A DNA stretch of 64,000 bases from Hyphomicrobiales bacterium (GCA_003577315.1 QEVK01000008.1:62001-126000); one strand, 5' to 3'. Shown: positions 25,386-34,818, numbered from the stretch's first letter. Program-made: numbers and translations. Notes: a model not told the origin generated them from the letters alone.

Positions 25386-26309
25386 GTGTCCCTCGTGTTT
25401 CGATCGGGTTTTGCGAGCACTTCCTCCTATCGCGCGGCCGGAAAGGCCGATCGGCTGCTGCGCGCGGCCGTCACTGCCTTCTGCGCCAATGCGCGGCCCA
25501 CGCGCCGCGAAGCCGCCCAGCTCGACGATCTCGCCGTGCCGCTGCTCGGCTGCGCCAGCGACGAGACCCTGCGCTTCGTGGCCGCGGCGCTGTCTGAATC
25601 GCCCTTCGCGCCGCCGGCGCTGGTGCGGCGGCTGGCCGACCTGCCGGTCGAGATCTCCGCGCCGCTGCTGGTGCGCTCTCCCGTGCTGGCGCCCATCGAC
25701 CTGCTCGCGCTCATCGGCCGCCACGGCGCCGCCCACGCCCGCGCCATCGCCACTCGCCCCGGCCTCGACGAGCGCATCCTGCTCATCATCCGCTCGCTCG
25801 ACGTGCTGGAGGAAAGGCCGACGCCCGCCCCGGCGCAGGAGGTGCGCGAGCGGCTGCGCGCCATGATGCGCCCGGCGCAGGACAACGCCCCCGCAAGCGA
25901 CCCTGCCGTGCGCGGGCCGGCGCCTTCCGTGCGCCTGCGCTGGGAGGGCGACCCCGGCGTCTACCGCAAGCTGCGCTCCACCGCGCTCGCCGGCGCGCCG
26001 GCGCTGTTCCACACCGCGCTCGCCGACGCGCTGGCCATCGCGCCGGCCGAGGCGCGCGCCATCGTCGAGGACAAGGACGCCTCGCGCCTCATCGTGGCGC
26101 TGCGCGCCCTGCCGCTGGGCGAAGAGGAGGCCTTTCTGGTCATGCAGTGCCTGCGCCCGGCCCGCGACCGGCGCGGCATCGCCGCCTTCCTCGACGCCTG
26201 GCAGGCCGTGTCGCGGGAAGACGCCGCCCATGTCGTCGAAGGCTGGCGCGCGCCCTCTCCCCATGGCGGCCCTGCAAGCACGGCCGCAGGCAGGCTCAGG
26301 GCGTCGTGA
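25386..26309 (+). CDS. DUF2336 domain protein (HEAT-like helical repeat)
   Basis: A 307-residue soluble protein made of alanine/leucine-rich helices, typical of DUF2336. This family is restricted to alphaproteobacteria and some members are encoded near motility or cell-cycle genes, but no biochemical activity is known. The start is a GTG at 25386 (GTG TCC CTC); no closer ATG fits. The last 14 bases overlap the convergent DUF1491 gene. A CtrA-like site lies upstream. Confidence 0.82.
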   Translation: MSLVFRSGFASTSSYRAAGKADRLLRAAVTAFCANARPTRREAAQLDDLAVPLLGCASDETLRFVAAALSESPFAPPALVRRLADLPVEISAPLLVRSPVLAPIDLLALIGRHGAAHARAIATRPGLDERILLIIRSLDVLEERPTPAPAQEVRERLRAMMRPAQDNAPASDPAVRGPAPSVRLRWEGDPGVYRKLRSTALAGAPALFHTALADALAIAPAEARAIVEDKDASRLIVALRALPLGEEEAFLVMQCLRPARDRRGIAAFLDAWQAVSREDAAHVVEGWRAPSPHGGPASTAAGRLRAS

Positions 26310-26643
26310 GGGCGACGAGCTCTCCGAACGCCTCCTCGCCGACCTCCAGCTCCACCACCCACAGGTCGGGATCGAACCGCACCTCGCGCTCGATGCGCCC
26401 GGCCGCCGCCGCCTCGTCGGCGGTGCGCAGGATCTCGGTGAACAGCCGCTCCTGCGGCCTCGCCTCGTCGTAGCTTGCCTGCGGCGCGGGCGCATAGAGC
26501 CGCACCTCGCCGAGCCTGTCGCGGCGCAGGATCATCACCGCCCCGGCCTCGGCCGCGCCGCGCCGCTCGACCGCCGCGAAGCCGCCGCCGGCAAAGGCGC
26601 GCCGCACGATGGATGACACCCACAATTCGGTGGTGACGCGCAA
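26296..26643 (-). CDS. DUF1491 family protein
   Basis: A 115-residue protein with the conserved start LWVSSIVRRAFAGGGFAAVERRGAAEAGA (abbreviated) and the C-terminal EREVRFDPDLWVVELE, which is the DUF1491 pattern found across Hyphomicrobiales. The function is unknown. It is the downstream partner of the peptidoglycan-binding gene, from which it is separated by 8 bp, and it overlaps the convergent DUF2336 gene by 14 bp. Confidence 0.87.
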   Translation of the reverse strand: MRVTTELWVSSIVRRAFAGGGFAAVERRGAAEAGAVMILRRDRLGEVRLYAPAPQASYDEARPQERLFTEILRTADEAAAAGRIEREVRFDPDLWVVELEVGEEAFGELVALTTP

Positions 26644-26651
26644 GAGCCCGC

Positions 26652-27453
26652 TCAGTCCGTCAGGCCGATGTCGCGCATCTTGGCGTAGAGCGTCTGGTCC
26701 GGCTCGCCGGTCTCCGGCAGGCCGAACAGCGACTGGAACTCCAGGATCGCCGCCCGCGTGCGCGAGCCGACCACGCCGTCGATCTCGATGCCGTCATTGC
26801 CGAACGCCTTCAGCCCGGCCTGGATGCGCATCACCATGGCGTCGCCGCGCGGCGGCGCCGACGAGGTCTCGATCATGTCGGTCCCGGGCGAGCCCTGCGG
26901 CAGCGGCGGCGCGCCGCTGGCGCTGCGCGGCTTCGCCCCGAGCTGGGCGAGCAGCTGGTCGTCGATCTCCGCTGACACGGTGAGCCCCACCATCTTGCGA
27001 TAGGCCTCGATGGCGCTTCGGGTCTGCGGCCCTGTCAGGCCATCGACGGCGCCGGAATAGAGGTTGAGGCCGGAGAGGATGCGCTGCACCTCCTCGACCA
27101 CAGGGTCGCCCTTCGGCGCCGGCTGCGCCACGGCGACCGTGGCTGCCGCGTTCGTCGTCCCGCGCGCCTTCAGCTTCTCGCGCTCGATGCGGATGATGGT
27201 CTCGATGGCGGCCGCGTCGACCTGCGCCTCGGGCTGCTCCAGCCGCGCCGGCTCGGGCATCGGCGCGGCCTGCGGCCGCGTGGCGAAGAAGGCGCTGCCG
27301 TGCGCGTGCGGCTGATACCACATGGCGTTGGCCGCGACATAGGCGAAGGCCACGGCGAAGGCCGTGACGCCGCCGACCGCTGCGCGGTGCCGCAGCAGGA
27401 AGCCGGCGACGCCGTCCCCCTCGTCGTCGAAATCGTCCCGCGGCCGGCGGCCC

Positions 27454-27482
<29 letters not shown>
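26652..27482 (-). CDS. Membrane-anchored protein with two peptidoglycan-binding domains
   Basis: A 276-residue protein. A cytoplasmic acidic N-terminus leads into a membrane helix at about residues 30-52, then a periplasmic part with two PG_binding_1 domains: VQRILSGLNLYSGAVDGLTGPQTRSAIEAYR and IQAGLKAFGNDGIEIDGVVGSRTRAAILEFQ (both abbreviated). It probably tethers the cell envelope to peptidoglycan. Its start lies inside the 3' end of the sensor kinase gene (29-bp overlap), so kinase, this gene and DUF1491 form one operon. Confidence 0.88.
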
Positions 27483-29229
<1,747 letters not shown>

Positions 29230-29681
29230 CTCAACGCACCCTTGACCACGTCCGCTTCGCGGATCGAACCTTTGCCCGGACCCTCGCACCGGCGGTTTAA
29301 GGAATGAATAAACGCGGGGCCGAACGGGACCGCCGAAACCCGCCGTCCACGACTTTCCGAGGCGCCCGGCGCGGGTAATTCCAGTCATGGTAAACCAAGG
29401 GTAACGACGCCGGAGGGCGCATTTTCGTCGCCCACGAGGCGTGCGGGCGATCCGCGGCCTGAATTTTTCCTATTGGAATCAATTCGTTGCGAGATCGGGA
29501 TTCCAATCCGAAGTCCGTCCAGCTTGCTTCAAATTTTAGTCGACTTGCGAAAGATAAAATTCGAATCGAATTCGACGACAAAGCGAACCGTCGTCGCAAG
29601 CCGTCCTTTGCCCGGCGGGGGCATGGTTGGCCGGCACGCGGACAGGGGCGAAGGTTCCGCGGCGCAACAGAGGGTGTGGAA
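29230..29681. other. 452-bp intergenic region with inverted repeat
   Basis: This divergent control region separates the sensor kinase gene from the DUF5330 gene. It is AT-rich for this genome between 29460 and 29600. A 9-bp perfect inverted repeat (ATTGGAATC at 29472-29480, complement at 29499-29507) has an 18-bp gap. GTAAACCAAGGGTAAC at about 29391 is a weak CtrA-like sequence. I see no gene here. Confidence 0.4.
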
Positions 29682-30053
29682 ATGGGTTTCCTGGTCAAGT
29701 CCGCGTTCTGGCTGTCGCTGGTGCTTCTGGTGATTCCGTTCGGCGGCGGCAACGAGAACGGCGAACCGTCGGTCGGCGCGGTCGAGACCTTCTTCGCCGC
29801 CCGCGCCGTCATCGACGACATGGCGGGCCTGTGCGAGCGCCGCCCGCAGGCGTGCGAGGTCGGCCGCTCCGCCTTCCACACCATCGGCGTGCGGGCGCGC
29901 GAGGGCGCGCGCATCGCCTACGACATGCTCGACGAGCGGTTCGGCGAGCAGGCCGCCACGGCCGAGGCTGTCGACGGCGCGCGGGGCGCGGAGCCGCTCC
30001 ACACCGGCTCGGTGCCGGTCCCGACCGCCCGCGGCGACGCCGTCCGGGAGTGA
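29682..30053 (+). CDS. DUF5330 family small exported or membrane protein
   Basis: A 123-residue protein starting MGFLVKSAFWLSLVLLVIPFGG, an N-terminal signal anchor, followed by VETFFAARAVIDDMAGLCERRPQACEVG with two cysteines. This is the DUF5330 pattern of rhizobia. The function is unknown. The ATG at 29682 is chosen because it begins directly at the hydrophobic segment; an upstream in-frame extension from 29487 has no such signal. sufE follows after 34 bp. Confidence 0.83.
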   Translation: MGFLVKSAFWLSLVLLVIPFGGGNENGEPSVGAVETFFAARAVIDDMAGLCERRPQACEVGRSAFHTIGVRAREGARIAYDMLDERFGEQAATAEAVDGARGAEPLHTGSVPVPTARGDAVRE

Positions 30054-30087
30054 CAGCGGCGGCCTCCTGCCCTATATCCGGGGCGAT

Positions 30088-30525
30088 ATGAGCGCCACCA
30101 TCGAGTCCATCCGCGACGACTTCTCCTTCCTCGATGAGTGGGAGGACCGCTACCGCTACATCATCGAGCTGGGCGGCGGGCTGGCCCCCTATCCCGAGGC
30201 GGTGCGCGACGACGCCCACAAGGTTCCCGGCTGCGTCAGCCAGGTGTGGCTGCACACGATGCGCGAAGCCGGCGACGACCCGGTCATCACCTTCCTCGGC
30301 GATTCCGACGCCCATATCGTGCGCGGCCTCGTGGCCATCGTGCTGGCGCTGTTCTCGGGCCGCAAGGCCTCCGAAATCCTCGCCACCGACGCCGAGGCGA
30401 CGCTGCGCGAGCTGGGCCTCGACGAGCACCTGACGCCGCAGCGCGCCAACGGCCTGCGCTCCATGGTCCAGCGCATCCGCCGCGAGGCGGAAGCGGCGCT
30501 CGCCGCCGCAGCCGCCACCGCCTGA
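30088..30525 (+). CDS. sufE: SufE-type cysteine desulfuration protein
   Basis: A 145-residue protein of the SufE family. SufE accepts sulfane sulfur from the cysteine desulfurase SufS for Fe-S cluster assembly. The acceptor is Cys49 in HKVPGCVSQVW, and the preceding DEWEDRYRYIIELG block is typical. It is not linked to a suf operon here. Its stop lies 10 bp from the end of the convergent DUF6456 gene. Confidence 0.95.
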   Translation: MSATIESIRDDFSFLDEWEDRYRYIIELGGGLAPYPEAVRDDAHKVPGCVSQVWLHTMREAGDDPVITFLGDSDAHIVRGLVAIVLALFSGRKASEILATDAEATLRELGLDEHLTPQRANGLRSMVQRIRREAEAALAAAAATA

Positions 30526-30535
30526 ACCCCGCCCG

Positions 30536-31360
30536 CTACGGCCGGTCGAGCGTCGGCCGGTAATCCGTCGCGCCCCAGTGCAGGATCGCGGGCTTCGCCC
30601 TGCCGCCACCGTCGCCGCGCGGCGGCTCGTAGTGGCGCGCCAGCGCGCCGAGCGCCGACTTCAGCACCACCTTGGCCGAACGCGCCGGCCAGCTCCGCTC
30701 CGCCTCGACCTGCTCCAGCCCCTTCAGGAAGCAGCAGACGTCGATCAGCACGCCCGAAAGCTCCGGCCCGACCGCCTCGATCGCCTTCTCCACCCGCCGG
30801 CGCGCCGCCAGCGCGGCGTCGGTCAGCTCGACGATGCCGCCCGCCTCGCCGAGCCGGCGGCCGGCCGAGCCGGCCGTGTCCCAGTTGACGCCCAGCCTCG
30901 GCATGATCTGCCCGCGCGTGTAGTCGGCCCGCAGCCGCTCGCCGGCACGGAACTCGCGCGCATCGATGAACGGACGGCCGTCCTTGCCCTTGCGGCGGTG
31001 AAGCAGCGAAAGCGGCGACTCGGCGTGGTTGACCGTCACCGTCTCGCGCCCGGCGGCGGTGACGACCGTCGCGCTGTCGCGCTCCTGCCGCGACGCGCGG
31101 AACGGGTCGGCCGGCGCCGTCGCGCACCTCAGCGCTGCGCGCCCCGCCCCGGTCAGGCGCAGCGCGCCGTCCGCGCGCGCAACCAGCCCCTGCTCCTCCA
31201 GCTCGGCCAGGACGGCGTCATCGACGCCGACCACGCCGCGCTCGCCGCCGTCCAGCAGCATCCTGCCGCTCGACGCCGCCGCGCGCGGCCGCGCGGCCCC
31301 GATGGCCAGGAAGCGCAGAATGCGCGTCCCGGCGCGGTCCCGTGTCGTGAATTGCGTCAT
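30536..31360 (-). CDS. gafZ: DUF6456 protein, probable GTA anti-terminator GafZ
   Basis: A 274-residue protein. The N-terminal part (about 1-90) looks like a winged-helix region ([27 protein letters not shown], abbreviated). The C-terminal part is a DUF6456 domain with [37 protein letters not shown] and [19 protein letters not shown]. In Caulobacter the GTA activators GafY and GafZ are separate proteins equivalent to the two halves of R. capsulatus GafA, and GafZ is described as an anti-terminator. The order gafY-gafZ with a 10-bp gap, on the same strand and close to the GTA cluster, supports this name. It is an inference from domains and context. Confidence 0.72.
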   Translation of the reverse strand: MTQFTTRDRAGTRILRFLAIGAARPRAAASSGRMLLDGGERGVVGVDDAVLAELEEQGLVARADGALRLTGAGRAALRCATAPADPFRASRQERDSATVVTAAGRETVTVNHAESPLSLLHRRKGKDGRPFIDAREFRAGERLRADYTRGQIMPRLGVNWDTAGSAGRRLGEAGGIVELTDAALAARRRVEKAIEAVGPELSGVLIDVCCFLKGLEQVEAERSWPARSAKVVLKSALGALARHYEPPRGDGGGRAKPAILHWGATDYRPTLDRP

Positions 31361-31370
31361 GGCGCTGCCG

Positions 31371-31973
31371 TCAGCCCCGCCTCGCCCGCATGCCGAAGGC
31401 GACCATCACCACCTGCTCGACCCGCGCCACGATGTCGTCGAACTCCTCGTCCTCGCGCAGGTCCTCGATCTGGTGGCAGGCGTAGAGCACGGTGGTGCGG
31501 TCGCGGCCGAATCCCAGGCCGACGTCGCGCATGCTCAGCCGCAGCGTCACATGCGTCACATACATCGCGATCTGCCGCACACGGCTGACGGCGAAAGACG
31601 AGCGGCCCGGACCGCGCAACTCCCGACCGGAAACGTTGAACAGCGCGGCGACGATGTCGATCACCCCGTCGCAGGCGATCGCGATGCGGTCGGGCCCGTC
31701 GGCGGGCACAAGCGCCTCCGGTTCCGCCCCCTCCTGCGCCAGCCCCTCCCGCGCCGCCCTCTCCTGTGCCGCCCTCTCGTGCGCCGACCCCTCCTGCGAC
31801 GCAAGGATTCCGGCGGGACGGCACGACGCCGGCGCCACCTCCTCCGCGGCCGAAGCGGCTTCGCCCGGCGGCATCGCGGCGGCATCGCGCAGCAGGACGA
31901 GCCGTGCCGCGCCGCGCGGCTGCCGCACCGCAATTCCCTCGTTCGACCGCTCGTCCTGCCTGGGTTTCGCCAT
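31371..31973 (-). CDS. gafY: DnaA-like helix-turn-helix protein, probable GTA activator GafY
   Basis: A 200-residue protein. The C-terminal 85 residues resemble domain IV of DnaA, the DNA-binding part, including [20 protein letters not shown], which corresponds to the DnaA signature. The ATPase domains of DnaA are absent. The N-terminal half is low complexity, with a five-unit repeat rich in Glu, Ala and Gln. GafA/GafY proteins are the only DnaA-like activators known for GTAs. ATG at 31973 ([10 protein letters not shown]) is preferred to one at 31985. The IS1595 element begins only 34 bp upstream, so its native promoter is probably split. The alternative is a different DnaA-like regulator. 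Confidence 0.72.
   Translation of the reverse strand: MAKPRQDERSNEGIAVRQPRGAARLVLLRDAAAMPPGEAASAAEEVAPASCRPAGILASQEGSAHERAAQERAAREGLAQEGAEPEALVPADGPDRIAIACDGVIDIVAALFNVSGRELRGPGRSSFAVSRVRQIAMYVTHVTLRLSMRDVGLGFGRDRTTVLYACHQIEDLREDEEFDDIVARVEQVVMVAFGMRARRG
31726..31800. repeat. Five imperfect 15-bp tandem repeats inside gafY
   Basis: Five units of GCCCCCTCCTGCGCC type (31726, 31741, 31756, 31771, 31786) differ from each other at one to four positions. Each encodes five residues, giving an Ala/Glu/Gln/Arg-rich stretch in the linker before the DnaA-like domain. The period is a multiple of three, so copy-number change would not shift the frame. Confidence 0.8.
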
Positions 31974-32006
31974 CGTTCTGCGCACGTCATCCCCCGCCGT
32001 TGATAG

Positions 32007-32039
32007 GAATATGTTCCTAATTATATACTTGAGAAAAGT
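32007..32039 (+). repeat. Left inverted repeat of the IS1595 element
   Basis: 33-bp terminal repeat, 30 of 33 bases complementary to the right end. It reads CTAATTATATACTTGAG in its core. Read outward (minus strand) it carries TATAAT pointing toward gafY, a possible -10 element. Confidence 0.8.
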
Positions 32040-32052
32040 GAACCGATTCGCT

Positions 32053-32328
32053 ATGACAGATGAGCGTGACAGGTCGGTGCCATCAGAGGGTCGGGTTGCT
32101 ATCGGCCCTCTGCCTAACGTTCGCGGTGGTGACAGTGGCTTCCCTGTATCGTTGTGTCATGATGACGAGACAGGGCGAATCATAATCCGGGCCATCAATG
32201 AAGGTGGCTTCTCGTGTGCAGATATTGATTTTTACGATTTGCTCCTGTGGCTAAACTCAGCCGTGCCTGGGAGCGTGGACCTTGCCGCTATTACTGCTGC
32301 CATTCCAGTTGGAGACGATCGCAAATGA
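32053..32328 (+). CDS. IS passenger gene 1, hypothetical protein
   Basis: A 91-residue acidic protein starting MTDERDRSVPSEGR. It has a beta-rich middle (GRIIIRAINEGGFSCADIDFYDLLLWLNS) and no signal peptide or membrane helix. I do not recognise the family. It uses AT-richer codons than the chromosomal genes. It overlaps the next gene, which carries a HEPN-like motif, by about 47 bp if that gene starts at 32282. This arrangement is compatible with an antitoxin-like partner, but that is speculation. Confidence 0.6.
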   Translation: MTDERDRSVPSEGRVAIGPLPNVRGGDSGFPVSLCHDDETGRIIIRAINEGGFSCADIDFYDLLLWLNSAVPGSVDLAAITAAIPVGDDRK

Positions 32329-32827
32329 TATAAATCGCGCTATCGAAGCGCGGTTGTATTATCCAGCGCTCCTATCAGCGCTCACGATTCCAGAGATATG
32401 CACAGCACTGGCAATGGACCGGATGCAATTCGTAAAGGAACGTCATTACGTGGCGTTTATCGACACTTACTCTTCTCCCCCGGAGTTAGGTCTGGGAGGG
32501 CTGGATTGCTTTAGGCTAAGAGGAGGTGTGGTGCACAGAGCTGATTTTCGAGGGCACCCCTACTTTGACGCGACGCACGTACTATTTACGACGCCGGAGA
32601 GTGGCAGCACCATGCATGGTTTTACCATTTGGCACGGTGAGAAATCCGCCGCTATGTTCGATCTCAAGAAGTTCTGCGATGCTATGATAATGGCGGCTAG
32701 GCGCTGGTTTCAAGATAATCAAAACGATCCAAAGGTGGCAGAAAACCTAAAAAATCTAATAAGTCTTCGCCCGAACGGCGTTCCGCCCTTTGTGGCAGGT
32801 CTGCCGGTTGTTGCCAGCGGAGAATGA
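32282..32827 (+). CDS. IS passenger gene 2, helical protein with HEPN-like R-x4-H motif
   Basis: A protein of up to 181 residues. The N-terminus (ETIANDINRAIEARLYYPALLSALTIPEICTALAM, abbreviated) and the block FRLRGGVVHRADF resemble a widespread uncharacterised family with the pattern ALxLALTLPDICxxLE followed by LRCxFLHQG. Arg80 and His85 form an R-x4-H motif, the catalytic signature of HEPN ribonucleases. The start is uncertain: TTG at 32282 has GGGAG upstream, and TTG at 32309 would give METIANDIN. Its stop overlaps the next start (ATGA). RNase activity is an inference from the motif alone. Confidence 0.65.
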   Translation: MPLLLLPFQLETIANDINRAIEARLYYPALLSALTIPEICTALAMDRMQFVKERHYVAFIDTYSSPPELGLGGLDCFRLRGGVVHRADFRGHPYFDATHVLFTTPESGSTMHGFTIWHGEKSAAMFDLKKFCDAMIMAARRWFQDNQNDPKVAENLKNLISLRPNGVPPFVAGLPVVASGE

Positions 32828-32970
32828 TCATGAACGACGAAAAGACTGACGCCGAAGCCGAAAAGCGCCGCGACGATGCCTTGCGTCGGGCGCTGAACAC
32901 TCCGCCTAAACCGAAGTCCAAGCCAAAAGATGATGAAAACCACGGCAAGAATGAAAAGCCCAGTCGTTGA
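32824..32970 (+). CDS. IS passenger gene 3, 48-residue charged protein
   Basis: A 48-residue protein starting MIMNDEKTDAEAEKRRDDA, or from the ATG at 32830. The core RRALNTPPKPKSKPKD resembles short highly charged proteins with an ALRRALNTPPKP motif that I recall from mobile elements and plasmids. The ATG overlaps the stop of passenger gene 2 as ATGA, and a terminator hairpin spans its 3' end. The function is unknown. Confidence 0.6.
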   Translation: MIMNDEKTDAEAEKRRDDALRRALNTPPKPKSKPKDDENHGKNEKPSR

Positions 32971-32978
32971 CCGGGCTT
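32956..32978. terminator. Bidirectional terminator between IS passenger genes and transposase
   Basis: AAGCCC and GGGCTT arms (32956-32961 and 32973-32978) flank an 11-nt loop. The plus strand continues CTTCTT and the minus strand continues into TTTTC, so it can stop transcription from both sides. Confidence 0.6.
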
Positions 32979-33021
32979 CTTCTTAGCGCGTCGCTTACGG
33001 AGTAGCTTCTTTGCCCTCTGC

Positions 33022-33993
33022 TTAGGCGTAAGCGGCTGCACTAGCTTGATGATACATCAGGCGCTTGCCAGCTGCCCCGCGAAGGGCGTCTTCGGCCCGC
33101 TCCCTGTCAGTGACCTTGAGCGCGGTGCGGCGGTTGTAGCGGAAATCGAATTCGGCAAGGTAGCGGTGCAGATGCTTTTCAGCGCAGTGCTGATACACGC
33201 CAGTCATGCCGCGCTTGAACACCGAGAACACGTTCTCGATGGTGTTGGTGTGAACGATGCCACGAGCGTATTCCTTGGCGCTGTGGTTCACAGTCTCATG
33301 GCTGGCGTATTCCTTGCCAGTTTCGGTATAGAGGCGGCTTTCGTCGGTGTAGAGCGTGGACGTGCGCGGGGCATTGGTGAACAGGATTTCGCGCACTGTG
33401 GTCTTGGTGGCGTCCTTGACGTGGAACATACGGGCACGGCCCTGACGCTCAACAAGGGCAACAACGGTCATCTTGCGATTGCCGGGCTTGCGCTTGAGGT
33501 AGGGACGCCCCTTGCGCTGCGGTGACATGGACTGATCTTCGCGCTTGCCAAAATAGGTTTCGTCGGCCTCGACGGTCTTGCCCTCGCCACCAATCGGGCC
33601 AGACGATGCAACGTCCTCTTTCATGGCTTCACGGATGCGGTGAGCCATGAACCATGCGGTTTTGTAGGTAACGCCAAGCATGCGGTGCAACTGGTGTGCG
33701 CTCATGCCCTTCTTGCTGGACGCATACAGGTGAAAAGCGAAAACCCATTTATGCAGCGGCACCTTTGAGCGCTCCATGACCGAACCAACGGTCACGGTGA
33801 ACTGACCCTTGCATTCGTTGCAATAGTACAGGCCCGAACGGTGCGACTGCTTGCGGCCTTCGACCTTCGCAATCTTGTCCTGATCGGTGTTGCCGCAATG
33901 CGGGCAGTTAGGACCGTGCGGCCAGCGGATCGCCTCAAGGTGAGCGCGGGCTGCGTCTTCGTCGTGAAAGATTGGGTCTGTGAAAGTGGTCAT
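33022..33993 (-). CDS. IS1595-family transposase
   Basis: A 323-residue transposase. An N-terminal zinc ribbon (CPHCGN and YYCNECKGQF, around residues 34-70) precedes a DDE-type domain with Asp in VEADETYFGK, Asp in STLYTDESRLY and Glu in HTNTIENVFSVFKRG, as in the ISNwi1/ISSod11-type subgroup. An AAGGAG ribosome-binding site precedes the ATG. The -35-like TTGACA for this gene lies within the right inverted repeat. The frame is intact, so the element may be active. Confidence 0.93.
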   Translation of the reverse strand: MTTFTDPIFHDEDAARAHLEAIRWPHGPNCPHCGNTDQDKIAKVEGRKQSHRSGLYYCNECKGQFTVTVGSVMERSKVPLHKWVFAFHLYASSKKGMSAHQLHRMLGVTYKTAWFMAHRIREAMKEDVASSGPIGGEGKTVEADETYFGKREDQSMSPQRKGRPYLKRKPGNRKMTVVALVERQGRARMFHVKDATKTTVREILFTNAPRTSTLYTDESRLYTETGKEYASHETVNHSAKEYARGIVHTNTIENVFSVFKRGMTGVYQHCAEKHLHRYLAEFDFRYNRRTALKVTDRERAEDALRGAAGKRLMYHQASAAAYA

Positions 33994-34031
33994 GGCTGCA
34001 AACTCCTTGACCCTTTGTCGCTTATCGCCCT

Positions 34032-34064
34032 ACTTTTGTCAAGTATATAATTAGGAATATGTTC
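34032..34064 (-). repeat. Right inverted repeat of the IS1595 element
   Basis: 33-bp terminal repeat, complementary to the left end at 30 of 33 positions. Read inward it contains TTGACA, a likely -35 box for the transposase. Read outward (plus strand) it contains TATAAT facing the gene at 34242. Confidence 0.8.
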
Positions 34065-34241
34065 TTATAACAATTCCGGGCGCAGAAGTGAACAAACAGG
34101 GAACTTTCTTTTTGCCTCACCTTCGCTGAGCGTTGATTCCACAAAGGTTTTCCCCGCCGCTCACAAGCAGGAGCGCCTTATCTGTCCACCCCGCCGGCGG
34201 CGTCGGGACAATCGTCGGGCATCAGTCGACAGGAGAGCCCG

Positions 34242-34568
34242 GTGGCCGGACTTCGCGAGGAAACGCACGCCTTCAAGGCAAGAAAGAAGCGGGAGACGGA
34301 GGAGGCGCGGCAGGCGGCCGCGTTCTTCCTCGCCTGCGGCATCGATCTCGGCGCTGCGCTTGCAGCCGATGGCGAGGACGGCGAGCGGCTGCGCCGGCGG
34401 CTTTCCCGCCTGATCGAGCGCGAGCGGCTGCGCGGCATGCGGCGGCACTGGAGCTACGATCTCAATCGCCACATCGCGCTCAAGCAGGCGCTCGACCGGC
34501 TGGATCGATGTCGCGCCGGCCAGCCGGGGACGGCGCCCGGATGCAGGACGGCCCGCCGCGTCGGGTGA
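34242..34568 (+). CDS. Conserved rhizobial hypothetical protein
   Basis: A 108-residue, strongly charged, mainly helical protein starting with GTG (MAGLREETHAFKARKKRE). The block RLIERERLRGMRRHWSYDLNRHIALKQALDRL appears conserved in rhizobial homologues I recall (abbreviated here). It has no signal peptide or membrane segment. Before the IS insertion it would have been divergent neighbour of gafY and may have shared its control region. The function is unknown. The C-terminal 15 residues are low complexity, and a strong hairpin covers the stop codon. Confidence 0.7.
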   Translation: MAGLREETHAFKARKKRETEEARQAAAFFLACGIDLGAALAADGEDGERLRRRLSRLIERERLRGMRRHWSYDLNRHIALKQALDRLDRCRAGQPGTAPGCRTARRVG

Positions 34569-34582
34569 CGCGGCGGGCCGTC
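34547..34582. terminator. Perfect 16-bp hairpin over the stop codon of the preceding gene
   Basis: GACGGCCCGCCGCGTC (34547-34562) is followed by a GGGT loop and its exact complement (34567-34582). The stop codon of the gene at 34242 lies at the loop/right arm. There is no T-run after it, so it is not a standard intrinsic terminator; it may protect the mRNA 3' end or act with Rho. Confidence 0.5.
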
Positions 34583-34818
34583 AGTCATGCGGCCGCGGGG
34601 CAAATCCGTCAGCGGCGCGGACATCGGCCCGCGCCCCCAGGAGAGGAAATGACCGGCAAGACGAACGGATGAATCGCTTCGCCGTCCACGCAGGACGGCC
34701 GACCGACCGGACCGGCGACCGGATCGTTTCACGGTTTCACCGAAACGCGAAACGATCCATCCCTGGTCTGCGCGCAACTGCGCGCGGAAAGGCGCTTCGC
34801 ACCTTTCCCGGAGTTGCC

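Larger units (their letters stand above)
32007..34064. mobile_element. IS1595-family insertion sequence with three passenger genes
   Basis: The element is 2.06 kb, clearly more AT-rich than its surroundings. It ends in 33-bp inverted repeats (32007-32039 and 34032-34064) matching at 30 of 33 positions, with the shared core CTAATTATATACTTGA. The first and last 10 bp are also an exact direct repeat, GAATATGTTC, so the outermost bases may instead be target duplication. It contains an IS1595-type transposase on the minus strand and three overlapping passenger genes on the plus strand. It sits between gafY and a small conserved gene. Confidence 0.85.

Noticed and set aside
29440..29480. Third copy of the GATAGGAATAT element upstream of the sensor kinase
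   Set aside because: Only ATAGGAA and a displaced TTC match on the minus strand; too weak in an AT-rich patch.
31726..31800. CRISPR-like short repeats
   Set aside because: Repeats are directly tandem with no spacers, in frame inside a coding region.
31492..32052. Upstream extension of IS passenger gene 1 into gafY antisense sequence
   Set aside because: It crosses the IS boundary; the ATG at 32053 lies inside the element and composition changes there.
34055..34080. LexA box near the right IS end
   Set aside because: GTTC is followed by a partial match with wrong spacing; the consensus GTTC-N7-GTTC is not met.
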